Of a stretch of 64,000 nucleotides of DNA, positions 36,092 to 57,100 are shown piece by piece. Under the pieces are notes generated by a model. That model was given only the letters and a program-made list of their open reading frames with translations, was not told where the DNA came from and made no database searches. The stretch is from assembly GCF_964204645.1 (NCBI RefSeq), contig NC_134025.1, positions 30,596,001 to 30,660,000 of the forward strand. Direction: 5' to 3'. How positions within the stretch are numbered: the first letter of the stretch is position 1; each line of letters begins with the position of its first letter. A program made the translations under genes and the position numbers. This stretch comes from Tubulanus polymorphus. Lineage: Eukaryota > Nemertea > Palaeonemertea > Tubulaniformes > Tubulanidae.

Positions 36092-39000
36092 ATGGCTTCC
36101 AATAGCGACGTTCGAAAGAGGAAATCGCGAATGACCCAGAGTGCTGATTTCAAGAAGAAGAACGCTTCCAACTCGAAGAACATCAACGCAGCCAAACAGG
36201 GAGCTGCTGATCAGGGGAAAAATGAAGCAAAACCTGGATGGAATTTATTTGGAATACTGTTGAGTATTTCAGTGGGTCTCGTACTGATGACAGTTGTATC
36301 TTACAAACACGCTGAATATATGTTCACAATACATGAAAATAATCTATGGTTCTCGAATATCAAGGTAAAAACAGTTTTCATCCATTATTCTAATCTATAA
36401 ACTGGTTTTCTTAAGTTTTGAATTTTTTTATTTTAAAACATAATGGTATTGGTTTCCATAGAAAAAGTGATTGGCTGTCTGATTTAATTAAAGAAAAAAT
36501 ATACAATCATAGACTTAAAGAGTAGTGACGTTTAAACTCAATTATATGTGATATTTTCAAAACTATTAGAAAGTGACATTGAAACTCAATTCCATCAGCC
36601 ATTTTCAAAACTAAGAGAGTAGTGATCTTAAGACTCAATTCTATCAGCTACTTTCAAAAACTAAGAGAGTAATGACGTTTAGACTCAATTCTATCAGCTA
36701 CTTTCAAAAACTAAGAGAGTAGTGACGTTTAGACTCAATTCTATGAGACATTTTCAAAACTAAGAGTAGAGTAGTGACGTTAGACTCAATTCTATCAGCT
36801 ACTTTCAAAAACTAAGAGAGTAGTGACATTTAGACTCAATTCTATGAGACATTTTCAAAACTAAGGGAGTAGTGATGGTTAGACTCAATTCTATGAGACA
36901 TTTTCAAAACTAAGAGTAGAGTAGTGACGTTTAGACTCAATTCTCTGAGTGGTCTACAGAACCATTTTTTCTCATCAATGCTGAGATTGTCTATATCTGA
37001 ATTCCTTCCTCGCGCTGAGCTGAGGAGATTTTCTATTAATCATTATGTATGCATTCAATGCAATAATGTGACTACTTTTTTTTCGCATGTAACATATTGT
37101 GAACACAGTTTGATCTTATGGGTTACCCCTAGAACACTCAATATAGGTTACCCCTGGAGAACAGCGGCTAGACACATATTATTATATTATTTAGACTGAC
37201 AAGATTCTTGTTTATGAGAAATCTTGATTTGACGCAATAATTTCACTTGAAGAAGGCTGGCCGTGAATGTTCAGATATGAGCTAGTTAAAGCAGTCTCAA
37301 ATATCGAATAAAGACTGTTATTAAGTTGATTCACCATCGATGAGATTAAGTAGACATATTCGCCATAGATTAGAAATAAGATTAGACTAGTCTCGATTAA
37401 ATCTAAGCCTAGACCGTGGGATCGGGACCTGATTAGATGAAAATCTGGAATTGGCAGTTTTTTATCGATTAAGTAAAAGGTGTTTTTCTTTTGAATTGTG
37501 TAAAACATGAATTGATACTAATGATGATCTATTAATGATGATCTATTGAGGGATTGATGGTGATCTGAACAAATATTAAAACTATTTTCAATCTGTAACA
37601 TCTGTTTACTGGTGAATACATACACGAGATATTGTGCAGTCTGTCACACTAACTATAGACTGACTGACTGTATCACTGACTGTATCACTCACTCTCACTC
37701 TCTGTCTCATCATGGTTTCTCCTCATCATAACAAACGACGCAAAACTTTCTCAAATTCATCGAAAAAAACGGATACAAACGATAATAAGGAAACTAGCGG
37801 TTATTCATTATTTCTGATCGGATGGAATTTTAATAATATTCTATTTTTCGTAGCCGGTGTTTTCGCCTGTGCTTACATAGCTAGATATAATTCATCCCTT
37901 ATACGACAAACGCATGAAAGTCAGCTTTGGTTTTCAAACATTCAGGTAAAGTTTTTCAGGAATTTTTAATGAAATTCTTCTTTTAAGGGGCTAAAAGTTA
38001 ATTAGATTTTCAGGAAGCACCTTGCAATGAACTTCTGATTGGTTGGTCTAATCAGGGAGGGAGACTGTTTGTACTTAAATGGTTATCTCTGAGTTAAACA
38101 GTTATCTGTGTTAAATAATTATCTGTGATTTAAATGTTTATCTCTGATATCAAAAAATCATCGTATGAATTCTATGCTGATATGTATCAGTATGTTTTGA
38201 GTTGACATGTAAAATGTGCACCTGCAGTATTAAAACTGACGAACTATTATTAGTATATGTTTATACAGCTTCAAATTGCCGCAAGGTGTTTATAAAACTG
38301 ACAACTATTATCAGTATTATATGTTTCATATATTCATAATTTACACGACAGCTGAAAAGTTAGAATCATCACATTTTCACTTGCTTTTTATACCATTTTA
38401 AATTGTGACAGATCCATCAAAAGAGATGCAGTCTCTCAATTTGAGTTCTATCCCACCAGGTCTCTTGATTTGAGTCTTTCACTTTGTTTGATATGAATTT
38501 AAATCAGTCCTATGAAAAGGAACTGGGTAATACATTGAAACCCGCTTGATTTGGATCGTTTTAGCCAATCCAAATTTCATCTATGTTATGAGAACTCCTG
38601 ATTAAACATCATATTATTTTATTTAATGAACATTTATATATCTAGACCGTATATGGTTTCCTGATGAAGGTGGATTAGAGAGTGAATTAAGTGGATTAAG
38701 AGTGGATTAAGTCGATTAAACTGAGCGGATTAAGTGGATTGAACGAGTTTGACTATTAATGAACAAAACCCACAGTTGATGATTTCATAATTAGGGTTTT
38801 CTGTTTCTCTGATGATGGAAGTTTAGTCAAAACTTCATCAATTATGGGTTTCGTTTATTAATTTCAAAATACTGAGATTGATATCAGACTCATCTCCCCG
38901 TCAGAGATCTGAATCGAGTTCGACTATTACACATTATTCTCTGCGTCTGTGATTTACAGTATAATCTGCTCTTTTTCAGGAGGTCGAAAGAGAAATTTCA

Positions 39001-42000
39001 TTCCGCACGGAATCGGGCCTGTATTACTCCTACTTCAAAGATATGATCAAAGCGCCGTCTATATTCACCGGTTTAAAACGTTTGATCTATAACAACGATA
39101 CGGAACACTTGAGAACGATTAATATTCTACAACGATTCAATATTTATCAAGAAGTCGTTCTCAGTATAACGCATAGAATTCTCTCATTAAAGGTAACATC
39201 TCACATTTATTTAATACAGTCTTTAACAATTCATCTATGGGACCATTTATAAATAACATAAAGCAAATTTCTACCACAGTTTTGAGAACTGGCCAATTCT
39301 TTAAAATCATGGAATTTTCATACATGTCCAGAAATGACACTTGACCGAATTCTGTCAAGTGTCAATTCCGGAAAACAGAAATTGTGGCTGAAAATTCTGG
39401 CCAGAAATTTCCGGAATTCTGTCAAGTGTCAATTCTGAACATATCTGGGAATTTTTTATCTGTAAGATGTACTTTATGAATACATTCCCATTCGCCTTTT
39501 TAACCTGATTTTCTCTAAATTGCAGACCCAACCTATATTCTTCTACATAAACAGTGTATTTGTGTTACACGGGTGTCTTGTATCGGCTTTATTTGTCATG
39601 GCTTGGATGTTGAGTAGTTCTTGGCTTGCTGGCGTTTTAGCATCTTTATTTTACATATTCAATAGGCAAGCAGCATTTTAATCATAATTCTCATTAAAAA
39701 ATGCTTTTTCTAACCATAAGAATCAATAAATATCTTTACACAATAATTCACCACTTCCAATTATGAAATGAATGAATGATTTTATGTTGTAGAATCGACA
39801 CAACGCGAGTGGCTTACACGATTCCTCTAAGAGAAAGTTTCGCGTTACCATTCCTGTGGATACAGTTAACTCTTGTTACTTGGTTTTTCCGTCCTAATAT
39901 GAAAAGAGAGGTAGAGTAACTAAAGTATTATCAATCACACAATTCACTCTCTTCTACTTGTCAGTTTTGAAAATGTTTGTATTTTGTAGAAGTTATGTTT
40001 ATGGCTGATGGGAATTGCTATGTTTTGTTTTACGATGGCCTGGCAATTCGCACAATTCGTTCTACTTTTACAAGCATTCGCGATATTTGGAACAGCAATT
40101 CTCGAAATCATTCCTATCAGAAAGGTAAGAACTACTAATATTTCAGCGGAAAGATTGCTGTCGAAAATGAAAATTGACGATTTCCGTAAAAGATAGTGAA
40201 CAAATTTGAAATTTTTGAAAAAATGTGTGTAATGTCTAGTATAACTGACTGATTGATGTAATTTTATATTTTATAGGCTCAACGCGTGATGTTAATTCAG
40301 ATGTGTTCAGTTTTACTCGTGGCTATTCTACAGTTTGGAAATCAAATGATGTTATCAGCTTTAGTTCTCAGTTTTATTCCGGCTGCATTTGTCGTTTTCT
40401 ATATCAAGGTATTTTATTCGTATGAAGCCTGTTGCTCATTGACTGTGAATTCTATGTTTGAATTATGAAATGTTTTTCTCTTACGCAGGGTCCGCGAAGC
40501 TCTGGTAATTTTCTGGTGAAAATAATCAAGCTTGTAGTATATATCGTATTAGTGTTTGTTCTAACTGCTGCAATAAACGTCTCTGTGAAGGTAATGTATT
40601 TTACTGTAGGTTTTTCATGTTATACGAGAATGAAAAGATTATTGTTTTTACTGATATTCTGTACGATGACTGCATTATACTTTAGGTTCTAATCACTCAT
40701 GAATCCGATGCTCACGTTTTCAAATTCGTTTTAAAGAAATTAGGAATGGGAGATCCACGGTACGTAGCTACTGTTACTGATAAAAATCATCACCTTATTT
40801 TTACGGGGTCCAGTTTCATGAGGAAGTCGAAACTTAAAACGGTTAACTTTGAATTGTTAGCCACAATAAAGAAGCATCAATAGCAATTAAAACATAAATT
40901 TTAGTTTAATTTCCTCTGGAGAAAAGGGACCCAGTTCCACAGTTGTGAGTTAAGATTGGAACTGAAATGACACAGACAGAACTGGCCTCAATTACCTGTG
41001 TAACAGTAAACTGATACTTGTTATTATATTTCAGTGATTTCGATACAAATCTATATATTTGTAACGGTGGTTTTGAATTTCTACCGTACGATACGTTTGA
41101 GAGACTGACTGGTAATCTTGTTCTACCGTTCTATATCGGCACACATTGTGTTCTGTTACTCGCGCTTGTTCATACCGTATTCAAATTCTGGTGGTACGTA
41201 TGAATCTATTCTTTCAATCAACGAAAAAATTGTTCAGTAAAAAAATGATTTATTTTCGATTTTTCTGAATTCTTTTTTTTTAGCGGCGCGAACAAAGATC
41301 CATCGAAGTTTGGATTTTTCTCACAGAGACCCGAGTTAGCTTACATTACGATACAGATTGTATTTTTCGCCGGCATGGCGATGACTACTTTACGTTTCAA
41401 ATATCTGTGGACGCCGTTTATGTGCGTGTTAGGAGCGGTAGGAATCGCTGATTTTGGATTCTGGAGAAAATGGCTTCCGAAACAGTTCGATAGTTTCCAC
41501 GTCGATGCTGTCAGACACGGAGTGACAGTGATAGTTATTGCTGCTTTATATATGAATGTAAGTTTTTTTATCTTGGGCCGGTAGCTCAAAAACTGTTAAA
41601 CTCTTAACAACTGTTGATCATTAAATGTATCATATTTCATTATGTTAGTGTATGCCGGCAGTAACTAAAGAGTTAGAAGATTTGAGGGAGTTTTATGATC
41701 CAGATACAGTTCAGTTAATGGAATGGATCAAGTAAGTTTATCTGAAGTCAACTTTTCTGATATACTTTTTGAAACCGAGATCCACAATTGTGAGTGAAGA
41801 TTTAATTCAAGGTTTAAAAAATCTAGTCAAGAATAGTGGAACTGGATCTTGCTGTATTTGACTCTAGACTACCTTGAGTTGAATTAGTTCATGTTTAACC
41901 GAGATCAGTTTGAATGAGCCGCCGTATTTTGAATTGTTTTGTTTTTTCTGTAGCAAATCGACATTAAAAGGAGCAGCGTTCACTGGTAGCATGCAGTTAC

Positions 42001-42862
42001 TAGCCGGGGTCAAACTGTGCACCGGACGACCACTTACTAATCATCCTCATTATGAAGATAAAGTGCTTCGTGAACGCACGTTGGAGGTAAGATCCACGCA
42101 GATTAATATCTGTGCGTTATAGAACAATCTCAGAAATATCTTCCAATTTTTAATGCGTCTCTATTTTATTTTGCAGCTCTATCAAATGTACGCTAAAACC
42201 GAGCCCGAAGTGATGTACGATATATTTCGTAAATATGACGTCAGTTATTTCATACTTGAAGACAGTATATGTTTAGTGAATAAAGCTGATGGATGTGGTC
42301 TTCCTTCATTACTAGATTTAGACAATGGCCTTGTACGTATATTTATTTCAGATTGCTTCATTGAATCCTGACGTGATCAGACTAGTTGCAGTCCATTTAG
42401 TTCATGAGCAAATCCCACAGTTGATGATATAACAGTTTATTCTGACAGTTTTGACTAAACTCCATCATCGGAAAAACAACATAATAATGATAAACAGTAA
42501 TTTGAAATATAGATGTTACTAACTAAAGGGTTAGGGATAGAATCTAAGGGACAATGATACAAATAAACCAGACAGAATAGATTTCAAAACTTTGAAACTG
42601 TCACAATACATTGTTAAATCATCAACTGTAGGTTTTGCTCGTTATTGTAATAAAAAAACTATGAATGAATGTTTTATTTTAGATTCCAGATGGCTTTAAA
42701 CCACAGGATGTCACCGGACTAAAGAGGTCAAATGTACCGAGATTCTGTAACGAGATAAGATACGGCAAACCAGCTTACATGAAATTCTTCAAATTAGTTC
42801 TTCATAATAAAACATTCCGCGTTTATCAGGTTCTTACTGAACCAACAACGAACCACAAATAA
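36092..42862 (+). CDS. DPY19L3: Protein C-mannosyltransferase DPY19L3, 723 aa
   Basis: A polytopic ER enzyme that transfers mannose from dolichol-phosphate-mannose to tryptophan in secreted proteins, notably in thrombospondin type 1 repeats. Exons: 36092-36364 (first exon a), 38980-39192, 39526-39665, 39793-39910, 39990-40124, 40277-40408, 40489-40590, 40686-40759, 41035-41193, 41284-41557, 41649-41731, 41954-42086, 42177-42332, 42683-42862; 724 codons with stop (human DPY19L3 has 716 residues). Family signatures include EVEREISFRTESGLYYSYFK, RIDTTRVAYTIPLRESFALP, LREFYDPDTVQLMEWI, FTGSMQLLAGVKLCTGR and DVSYFILEDSICL. They match DPY19L3 better than DPY19L1. The intron after 39665 has a GC donor. 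An alternative first exon lies at 37712-37945. AATAAA is at 43173-43178. Confidence 0.95.
36509..36946. repeat. ~50-bp tandem repeat in DPY19L3 intron 1
   Basis: About eight imperfect units contain TTTAGACTCAATTCTAT, TTTTCAAAACTAAGAG and AGTAGTGACG. The unit is about 50 bases, with slightly longer variants where AGAGTAG is added. Related copies lie at about 18505-18595, downstream of the transporter gene. Confidence 0.8.
37712..37945 (+). CDS. DPY19L3: Alternative first coding exon (b) of DPY19L3
   Basis: An open frame starting at ATG 37712 encodes 78 residues: a basic N-terminus, one hydrophobic helix (ILFFVAGVFACAYIARY) and the ending HESQLWFSNIQ, followed by a donor at 37946. The upstream first exon (36092-36364) has the same plan and ends HENNLWFSNIK in the same phase 0. 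Either can splice to the exon at 38980, which begins EVEREISF. They are best read as mutually exclusive first exons with separate promoters. Confidence 0.75.
38756..38861. mobile_element. TTAA-flanked MITE, copy 1
   Basis: It is flanked by TTAA on both sides (38756-38759 and 38858-38861). The inverted ends are TGAACAAAACCCACAGTTG on the left and, on the complementary strand of the right end, TAAACGAAACCCATAATTG. There is no coding capacity. TTAA target sites suggest mobilisation by a piggyBac-type transposase, which is an inference. Confidence 0.55.
42397..42645. mobile_element. TTAA-type MITE, copy 2 (degenerate target sites)
   Basis: It lies in the last intron of DPY19L3. Left end TCATGAGCAAATCCCACAG; complement of the right end CGAGCAAAACCTACAGTTG. 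Flanks are TTAG and TTAT, probably decayed TTAA. Its internal ACAGTTTTGACTAAACT matches copies 1 and 3. Confidence 0.55.
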
Positions 42863-43869
42863 TTCTCACTCCTTCTTTGTTCAGTATTTCTTTAATTTAT
42901 ATAAAACGACTCAATTTTATGTTGACACTTTGTCCTATATTCTTTGATAGAAATTACTTTAGTAATGTTTTGTACTGTTTACAAATTGTATTCTGCCCTT
43001 GAGAAATTATTTATTTATTTATTCGTTTGTTTGTTTTTTGTTGTTGGTTTAAAGTGTATATAAATGGGAGTTGGTGTTTGTGTAATGAGACTCTGCGAAT
43101 AACTTCATTTCATTATATCTTTCCATTTCACTATATCTTTTCAAGGACAATAATTTTATTTACAGAGATCGAAATAAATGATGAAGGGGTTTGACTAGAA
43201 ATCATATTGTTGTTTATTGAATGGGGTTTATTTCATTTTCATTATCGTGTGAATTTAGAAATATCGCAGCATCGACTGAATTATAAATTAGTGCCTAATG
43301 AATGTCTTTGATTTAATGTGTAATATTCGCATGCCACAGTAGGCATTAGATTGTTGAAATTATGACCGTCATGTGCTGCCCCTATACACATCGTTAACGG
43401 TAAATGTGAGAACTAACTATTTACTCACATGCCGCAGTAGAAATCTTGTGAGTTGAGTTAGTTCACATGTTCACCGCTTATTGAATATATAGCGGCAGCA
43501 CTATACGGTCAATATGCGCCCACGAGTGGCGGGCCGGACTCGACTCACCGAGACAGAAACTATAAAAAACTGCTGCTATCTTTTTTAAACAAATTAATAA
43601 GATGTGTCAATTGAAATCGATGTTTTTCTAATAAAAAGGTGCCTCATCCTGTCCAATCTCAAACTTTGTGAGCTTAAAGAAAAGTCCAGGTTCATATTGA
43701 TAATCTTTCATCAAGCGTTTATTTCTTTCTATCGAAAATAATACATAGAATCTTCTGATATTAGAATTTAATTACATAGATTATGATAAGTTATAAATAG
43801 CCTCACGAAACAAGCAGAAAAACAGGAGCAAAATCATCATCAGTAATGAATGGAATGAATGTTTATAAT
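42863..43869. other. Convergent 3' region between DPY19L3 and CFAP161
   Basis: It contains the DPY19L3 polyadenylation signal (43173-43178) and, for the opposite strand, TTTATT at 43719-43724 for CFAP161. A long imperfect palindrome lies between them (43364-43510). No coding exon was seen. Confidence 0.6.
43364..43510. mobile_element. Foldback element or MITE with ~65-bp inverted arms
   Basis: The left arm begins GACCGTCATGTGCTGCCCCT and the complement of the right arm begins GACCGTATAGTGCTGCCGCT; similarity continues through AACTAACT to the centre. Almost the whole 147 bases can fold into one hairpin. No open frame is present. The flanks give no convincing target-site duplication. Confidence 0.55.
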
Positions 43870-45074
43870 CTAATTATTGTTAAGGACATGTGGAGCGATA
43901 TCGTCGCCCGGAACCGAACAAACGAACATAAAATGATTCACATCCATCTCCGCTCGATGACAATCTAAATACGTATGGGTAGAAACCTCGTATTCCCAGC
44001 CGAACGGCGTGCGTAGTTTATATTTCTGTTCGACGGCTAGGTTGTGATTAGTTTGCACGTGATTGATGATAACCTTCGTATTCGCGTGAACCGGCGTGTG
44101 TTCATATTCCATACGAAGTTTCGGGTTGAAATGAAGAACTTGAAATTGCGTTCCGAACGACGGATTAGGGACGAGAGAAACGCTGTTGTGTCGAGATTTA
44201 CCCGATACTTTAGAGAACGTGAGAGCTTCGCTCGATAGATACAACCTCTCGTCGTCGTCCCCGGTGCACAGATAGAACGGTTCCCGATACGCGAGGGTCC
44301 CCGTCGTCTGACCGGTCGTGCTCGTAATTACAAACACGTTCCTCGCCGACGCCTCGGTATTTTTGGATCCGGATACGCCGCACTCGGCCGGTATCGAGCT
44401 ACCCGAGTGAAGAGCGCTCGGGCTGATATTGATACTGATGACGTTATCATCTCGCGGTTCGTCCCCGGACGCGTGTTTCGTACGATCGACCGCTCCCGGA
44501 TTTAAAATCATCACTCGGTCCCCGAAATGAAGATACCCATCTCGACTCACCGATAAATCTACTTTATTCAAAACTTTATCTCGTAATTTACCAGATTTCT
44601 GGATCAGAAGCTCACCTGAAATATCAACCAAAAAATCCCTTAATGCTTTGTTCATTGATTACAAGAAAAGTATTTTAGCCTTACACATTATTTGAAAAAG
44701 ATATTGATACAAATTGGCCTAAATTAAGGTCAGCAGAAATTAGGGTCCAGGTCCTACCAGCAGGTCCGGTAATACGTTAGATTTAACCATTGGGGAATGT
44801 TCAGGGTAAGGGTTAGGGTCAGGGCTACACTCTAAGTACTGAAAACTTCCATTTGTTGAAAGAAATGAAATTGTCATTGAAGAAAACGACTTTTTTATTT
44901 TTTCATGAAATAATTCTTCTTTGGCCACTTTGCTGTTGACTGGAACTCTACAATAAATGAATTCTTACCTCTTTCTCTCTTCTCAATGAAATCTTTTAAG
45001 ATATCATCTTCTAGATACAGATTTTCGCACCAGTTTGCTACTCTAACAGCTGGGTTATACGTCCTTACGCTCAT
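43870..45074 (-). CDS. CFAP161: Cilia- and flagella-associated protein 161, 283 aa
   Basis: CFAP161 is a microtubule inner protein of ciliary doublet microtubules. Minus-strand exons: 44969-45074 and 43870-44615, joined in phase 1; 284 codons with stop, against 301 residues in human. Family stretches are RTYNPAVRVANWCENLYLED, FGDRVMILNPGAVD, LHFNPKLRMEYEHTPVHANT, INHVQTNHNLAVEQ and STHTYLDCHRAEMDVNHFMF. The start at 45074 (MSVRTYNP) matches the human N-terminus; an in-frame ATG at 45110 would add 12 residues. Only one intron remains. The gene implies ciliated or flagellated cells. Confidence 0.93.
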
Positions 45075-45527
45075 CTTGTCAATCGAATCACTGACTGTAT
45101 GAACTGTCAACCATTTGTAAACAACTCGTCGTTAGGGGTAACCCTAGACTCTATGACGTCATTGCTGGTGACCTTGTCCCGCGGTTCGAATCCCGATTAA
45201 ACTCGTTTGTCATTTCATTCTATTCAATTTATCTCATAAGCATGATATAAAGAGTTTGATATGTTGTATCTGAATTGAATGTCATTGGGATAAACCGCTA
45301 TAACAGATTCTAATCCCTATTAACCGGTCTATAGATGACGTCATTGGCGTATACTCGATGTCGGGTTCGAGTCCCGATTAAATCATCGTCAGCAGTCTCG
45401 CTTTCGATCTATACGCCTCGCTCTCGGTGCAACGCCATCTTGTCAAAATTAGTGGCGATTTTTCATGTAAAAATTTCTGAATTCGGTTGAAATTCGAGAG
45501 GATTGCAGCTGAGCAACCATCAGTAAA
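45075..45527. promoter_or_regulatory. Divergent CFAP161/RPS6KA promoter region with two CRE palindromes
   Basis: The gap between the two divergent genes contains two perfect TGACGTCA palindromes (45154-45161 and 45336-45343), the cAMP response element consensus. Each is followed some 30 bases later by a pol III B-box-like GGTTCGAATCCCGATTAA or GGTTCGAGTCCCGATTAA. A YY1-like GCCATCTTG lies at 45434-45442, about 90 bases before the RPS6KA start. The two CRE/B-box blocks look like copies of one tRNA-derived or locally duplicated element. Confidence 0.5.
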
Positions 45528-54136
<8,609 letters not shown>

Positions 54137-57100
54137 ACGTCAAACTTTATAAAAAGGCAGCATTAAATTCATTGCTTGTGTGCTGAATGTGAATAAGCTG
54201 TGTCGATGTGTGTGAATGGTGTTGGACATTATTAAAGCATGTTGGGTTCGAGCCTCAGGGATTCATTGATCGATGTGTTATCAATGTAACGAGGTGTCAA
54301 AATAGTGAACAAAATACATAAAAAACATACAGCGTTAAAATCGATTAATCAAAACAGTTATCGGTCGGTCGATTGATATCCCGCAAATTTTTTGCTACAG
54401 CGATGTGTTGTACGAGGAAGGGAAATGGTTCATTCGAAGGATGTTTATGACACAGATTTAAAGCCGAAGTGATCAACTCCGTTACATAGTCACTCTCAGT
54501 GGAACCTCGTTATCACGAACTTGCACATATTTCAGCTAGTTTAGAAGACAGATTTAATAATTTCATACTGAATATAATGGACAGATTTTCTGATCCACTG
54601 AAGTTCGTTGTAACGAGTTTCTACTGTAGTCCCACGGTTTGTATTTCAAACTCTACCAATGACTGTGGAATTTACTGGGTCCTGAACTGGTTTATGTTGA
54701 TATTTAATTCAGGGTATTGGGGTAATTAATGGTGCATCTGTGTGGCAACGATTTCAACTATAAAATATAAATGTTCACAGTTTGTGCTGATGTGCTACGC
54801 TATGATGTGTGACTGAATTGACCTTCAGTTTATTTGAAGGTATCATTACGTTGAATGATTAAAAAACCATGGCCTGGTTTTATAGACTGGGTATTAACAT
54901 TAAACCGAGGCTTGAATCCTACTGTAATACCGTATTGAGAAACAGTTAATACCCAGTGTTTAAAACTTGTCTTTGATTTCTATGAGTTATATTGTCTTAC
55001 ACCATTTACATTTCGTGGGTTAGAGAATAATTTTCATGCTTTTTGTCACCATTCAGTCATTTATCATCTGTTAGAAATCATATTTATATCCTGCCGTAGA
55101 CTTACCTCGAGTAGGGTCTAACTTCAGACTGATATCCGAGAAGTGGATTCCCGCTTAGTTAAACGGTTAACTCTCAGTTAATCAGCGGAGGCTTGCAAAT
55201 AGTTTACCAACACATTATCCTTTTAAAACAACATTTAGTTCAGATAAACCGCGAGCCCTAAATTCCACAGATTTCACAATTTTTAAGTACGATAGAAATA
55301 TGATTTCATTTCATGATGAATTAAATTGTAATTGAGTTGTATATTGTAAATGTATTTTCACTGTACGCGCACATTTAAGATTTATCATAGTGATTGTAGT
55401 TTATAGATAAATTTAATGGGCCAGGGGGTGACAGGGAAAGGGGAGGGATGACAGGTACTTACTGACATTAAATAGTTCTTCCCTTTCATATTTATACTTA
55501 AAAGATTCAATTATAAATTATTATTTTTGAATAGAAAAGAAAAAATTCTCACAAATTGTTGTTTACTACTGTTGTTGTATGCCCCACCTTTAAAAGAAAA
55601 AATCATGTGTAAATAATTTTGTTCGATGTTAGACATTTTTATTTGTGATCATTGGATATAGATGAACAAAATATTCATCACGGAGTGAATTGAATTATAA
55701 GATGGAAAAAGAGGAATTCTGTTAGTCTCGGCATACTTAAATACATCATATATACAGTCACTCAGATCAGTCGTCACAATACTGAAGTCATCTCTATTTT
55801 TGAGCCACAATTGTCAATTAAATTTACGAAGCATAAGTCGTTATTTGGTAGTCATCACAACTATGACGACGTCAGTGAGTTTGACTGTAGTCTTTCTCAG
55901 TTTTGAAAATGGCTCGCAGCAATCGACATTAAAATCAATTTCATTGTTTTTCTTTCGTGGCTTCACTGTAAGAGGTATCATTACAAAAAAAACCTTTAAA
56001 TTCTTTGTTTAGTTGCTGTCATTTCATGTTCAGAACTCGCATATGAAACCTAGGTCTCTGTTCAGTTGCAGTCCACGGAGAAAGGAGCAGAATTAAAGAA
56101 CGTTTTGGGTCGAAACGAGAGTTATGTATTTACCGACATAATCTCGTCATAATATGTGATATATATAAGCCACATTATTAACGAATACATATTCTGTAAA
56201 TATTATGTTTAAAACGTTGAAAAGTGCAAAAAAAACGATGAAATTATGTAGATAGAATTATCGATTTCCTCCAGTGTTGGATCTACAAATAATATGAAAT
56301 ATTTAATGAAACATATAATGGAAGTTGAAGTATTCTGTTATCTGCACTGCTTCGTTCTACAGTGAAAAAAATGCAAAGTTTGTATCTTTTTCTAGACATC
56401 TTCTGGCGCATATTTATTGTTATATCTATTTGTATACATTTCTACGGTAAACATACAATTATTACAAAACGGATTAACATCTAGATATCACATCATGGTT
56501 CAGTTTCATGAAAAAGTTTAAGCCAATAACAGGAATTATCGGTGGTAGTCAATAGCGACCAAACCGTGGATTTGAGGTTAAATTTTTCGTGAAACTGGAT
56601 CCGGACTCATTACGTGTAAATATTATATCCATACGTTTTATAATTCGAGGGGAAAAATTTACGAGACTATTTGAAAAATTAGAAGAAAAAAATCATCTTA
56701 AGGTCAAGAAATTTGAATTGGCGATGCTTTTTAGATGATATGAAAAAATGCAATGTTGAAATGTATCTCGATGTGCTGCTATATTTCTCCTAATGGTAAT
56801 AAGGTGTATCTATGAATTGCCTCAAATTCTCGAGTCTTTATCGCTAATTCTAAGGCCACCTTCATGCGAGGAGTGGTCGACCTATTTTATTTACGTGCCA
56901 AATTTATTGGGCATCTTCTTTAAAGAAAAGTATTTCAACATGGGTTTCATTGTTGACTTAATGAACAAATTTATAATAATGTACATGAGATCTAGGAGTA
57001 GTGCTCTAGGCAGAGCTGGGTTTGCAATGAACGACGCCCGTTGTCCTCACTCTTCTACCAGTTATACGTAGTAAAGGTTTTGTTATCGTTGAAATATGAC

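Noticed and set aside
45154-45240. tRNA genes in the CFAP161/RPS6KA gap
   Set aside because: Only the B-box halves (GGTTCGAATCC) are present; no cloverleaf can be folded.
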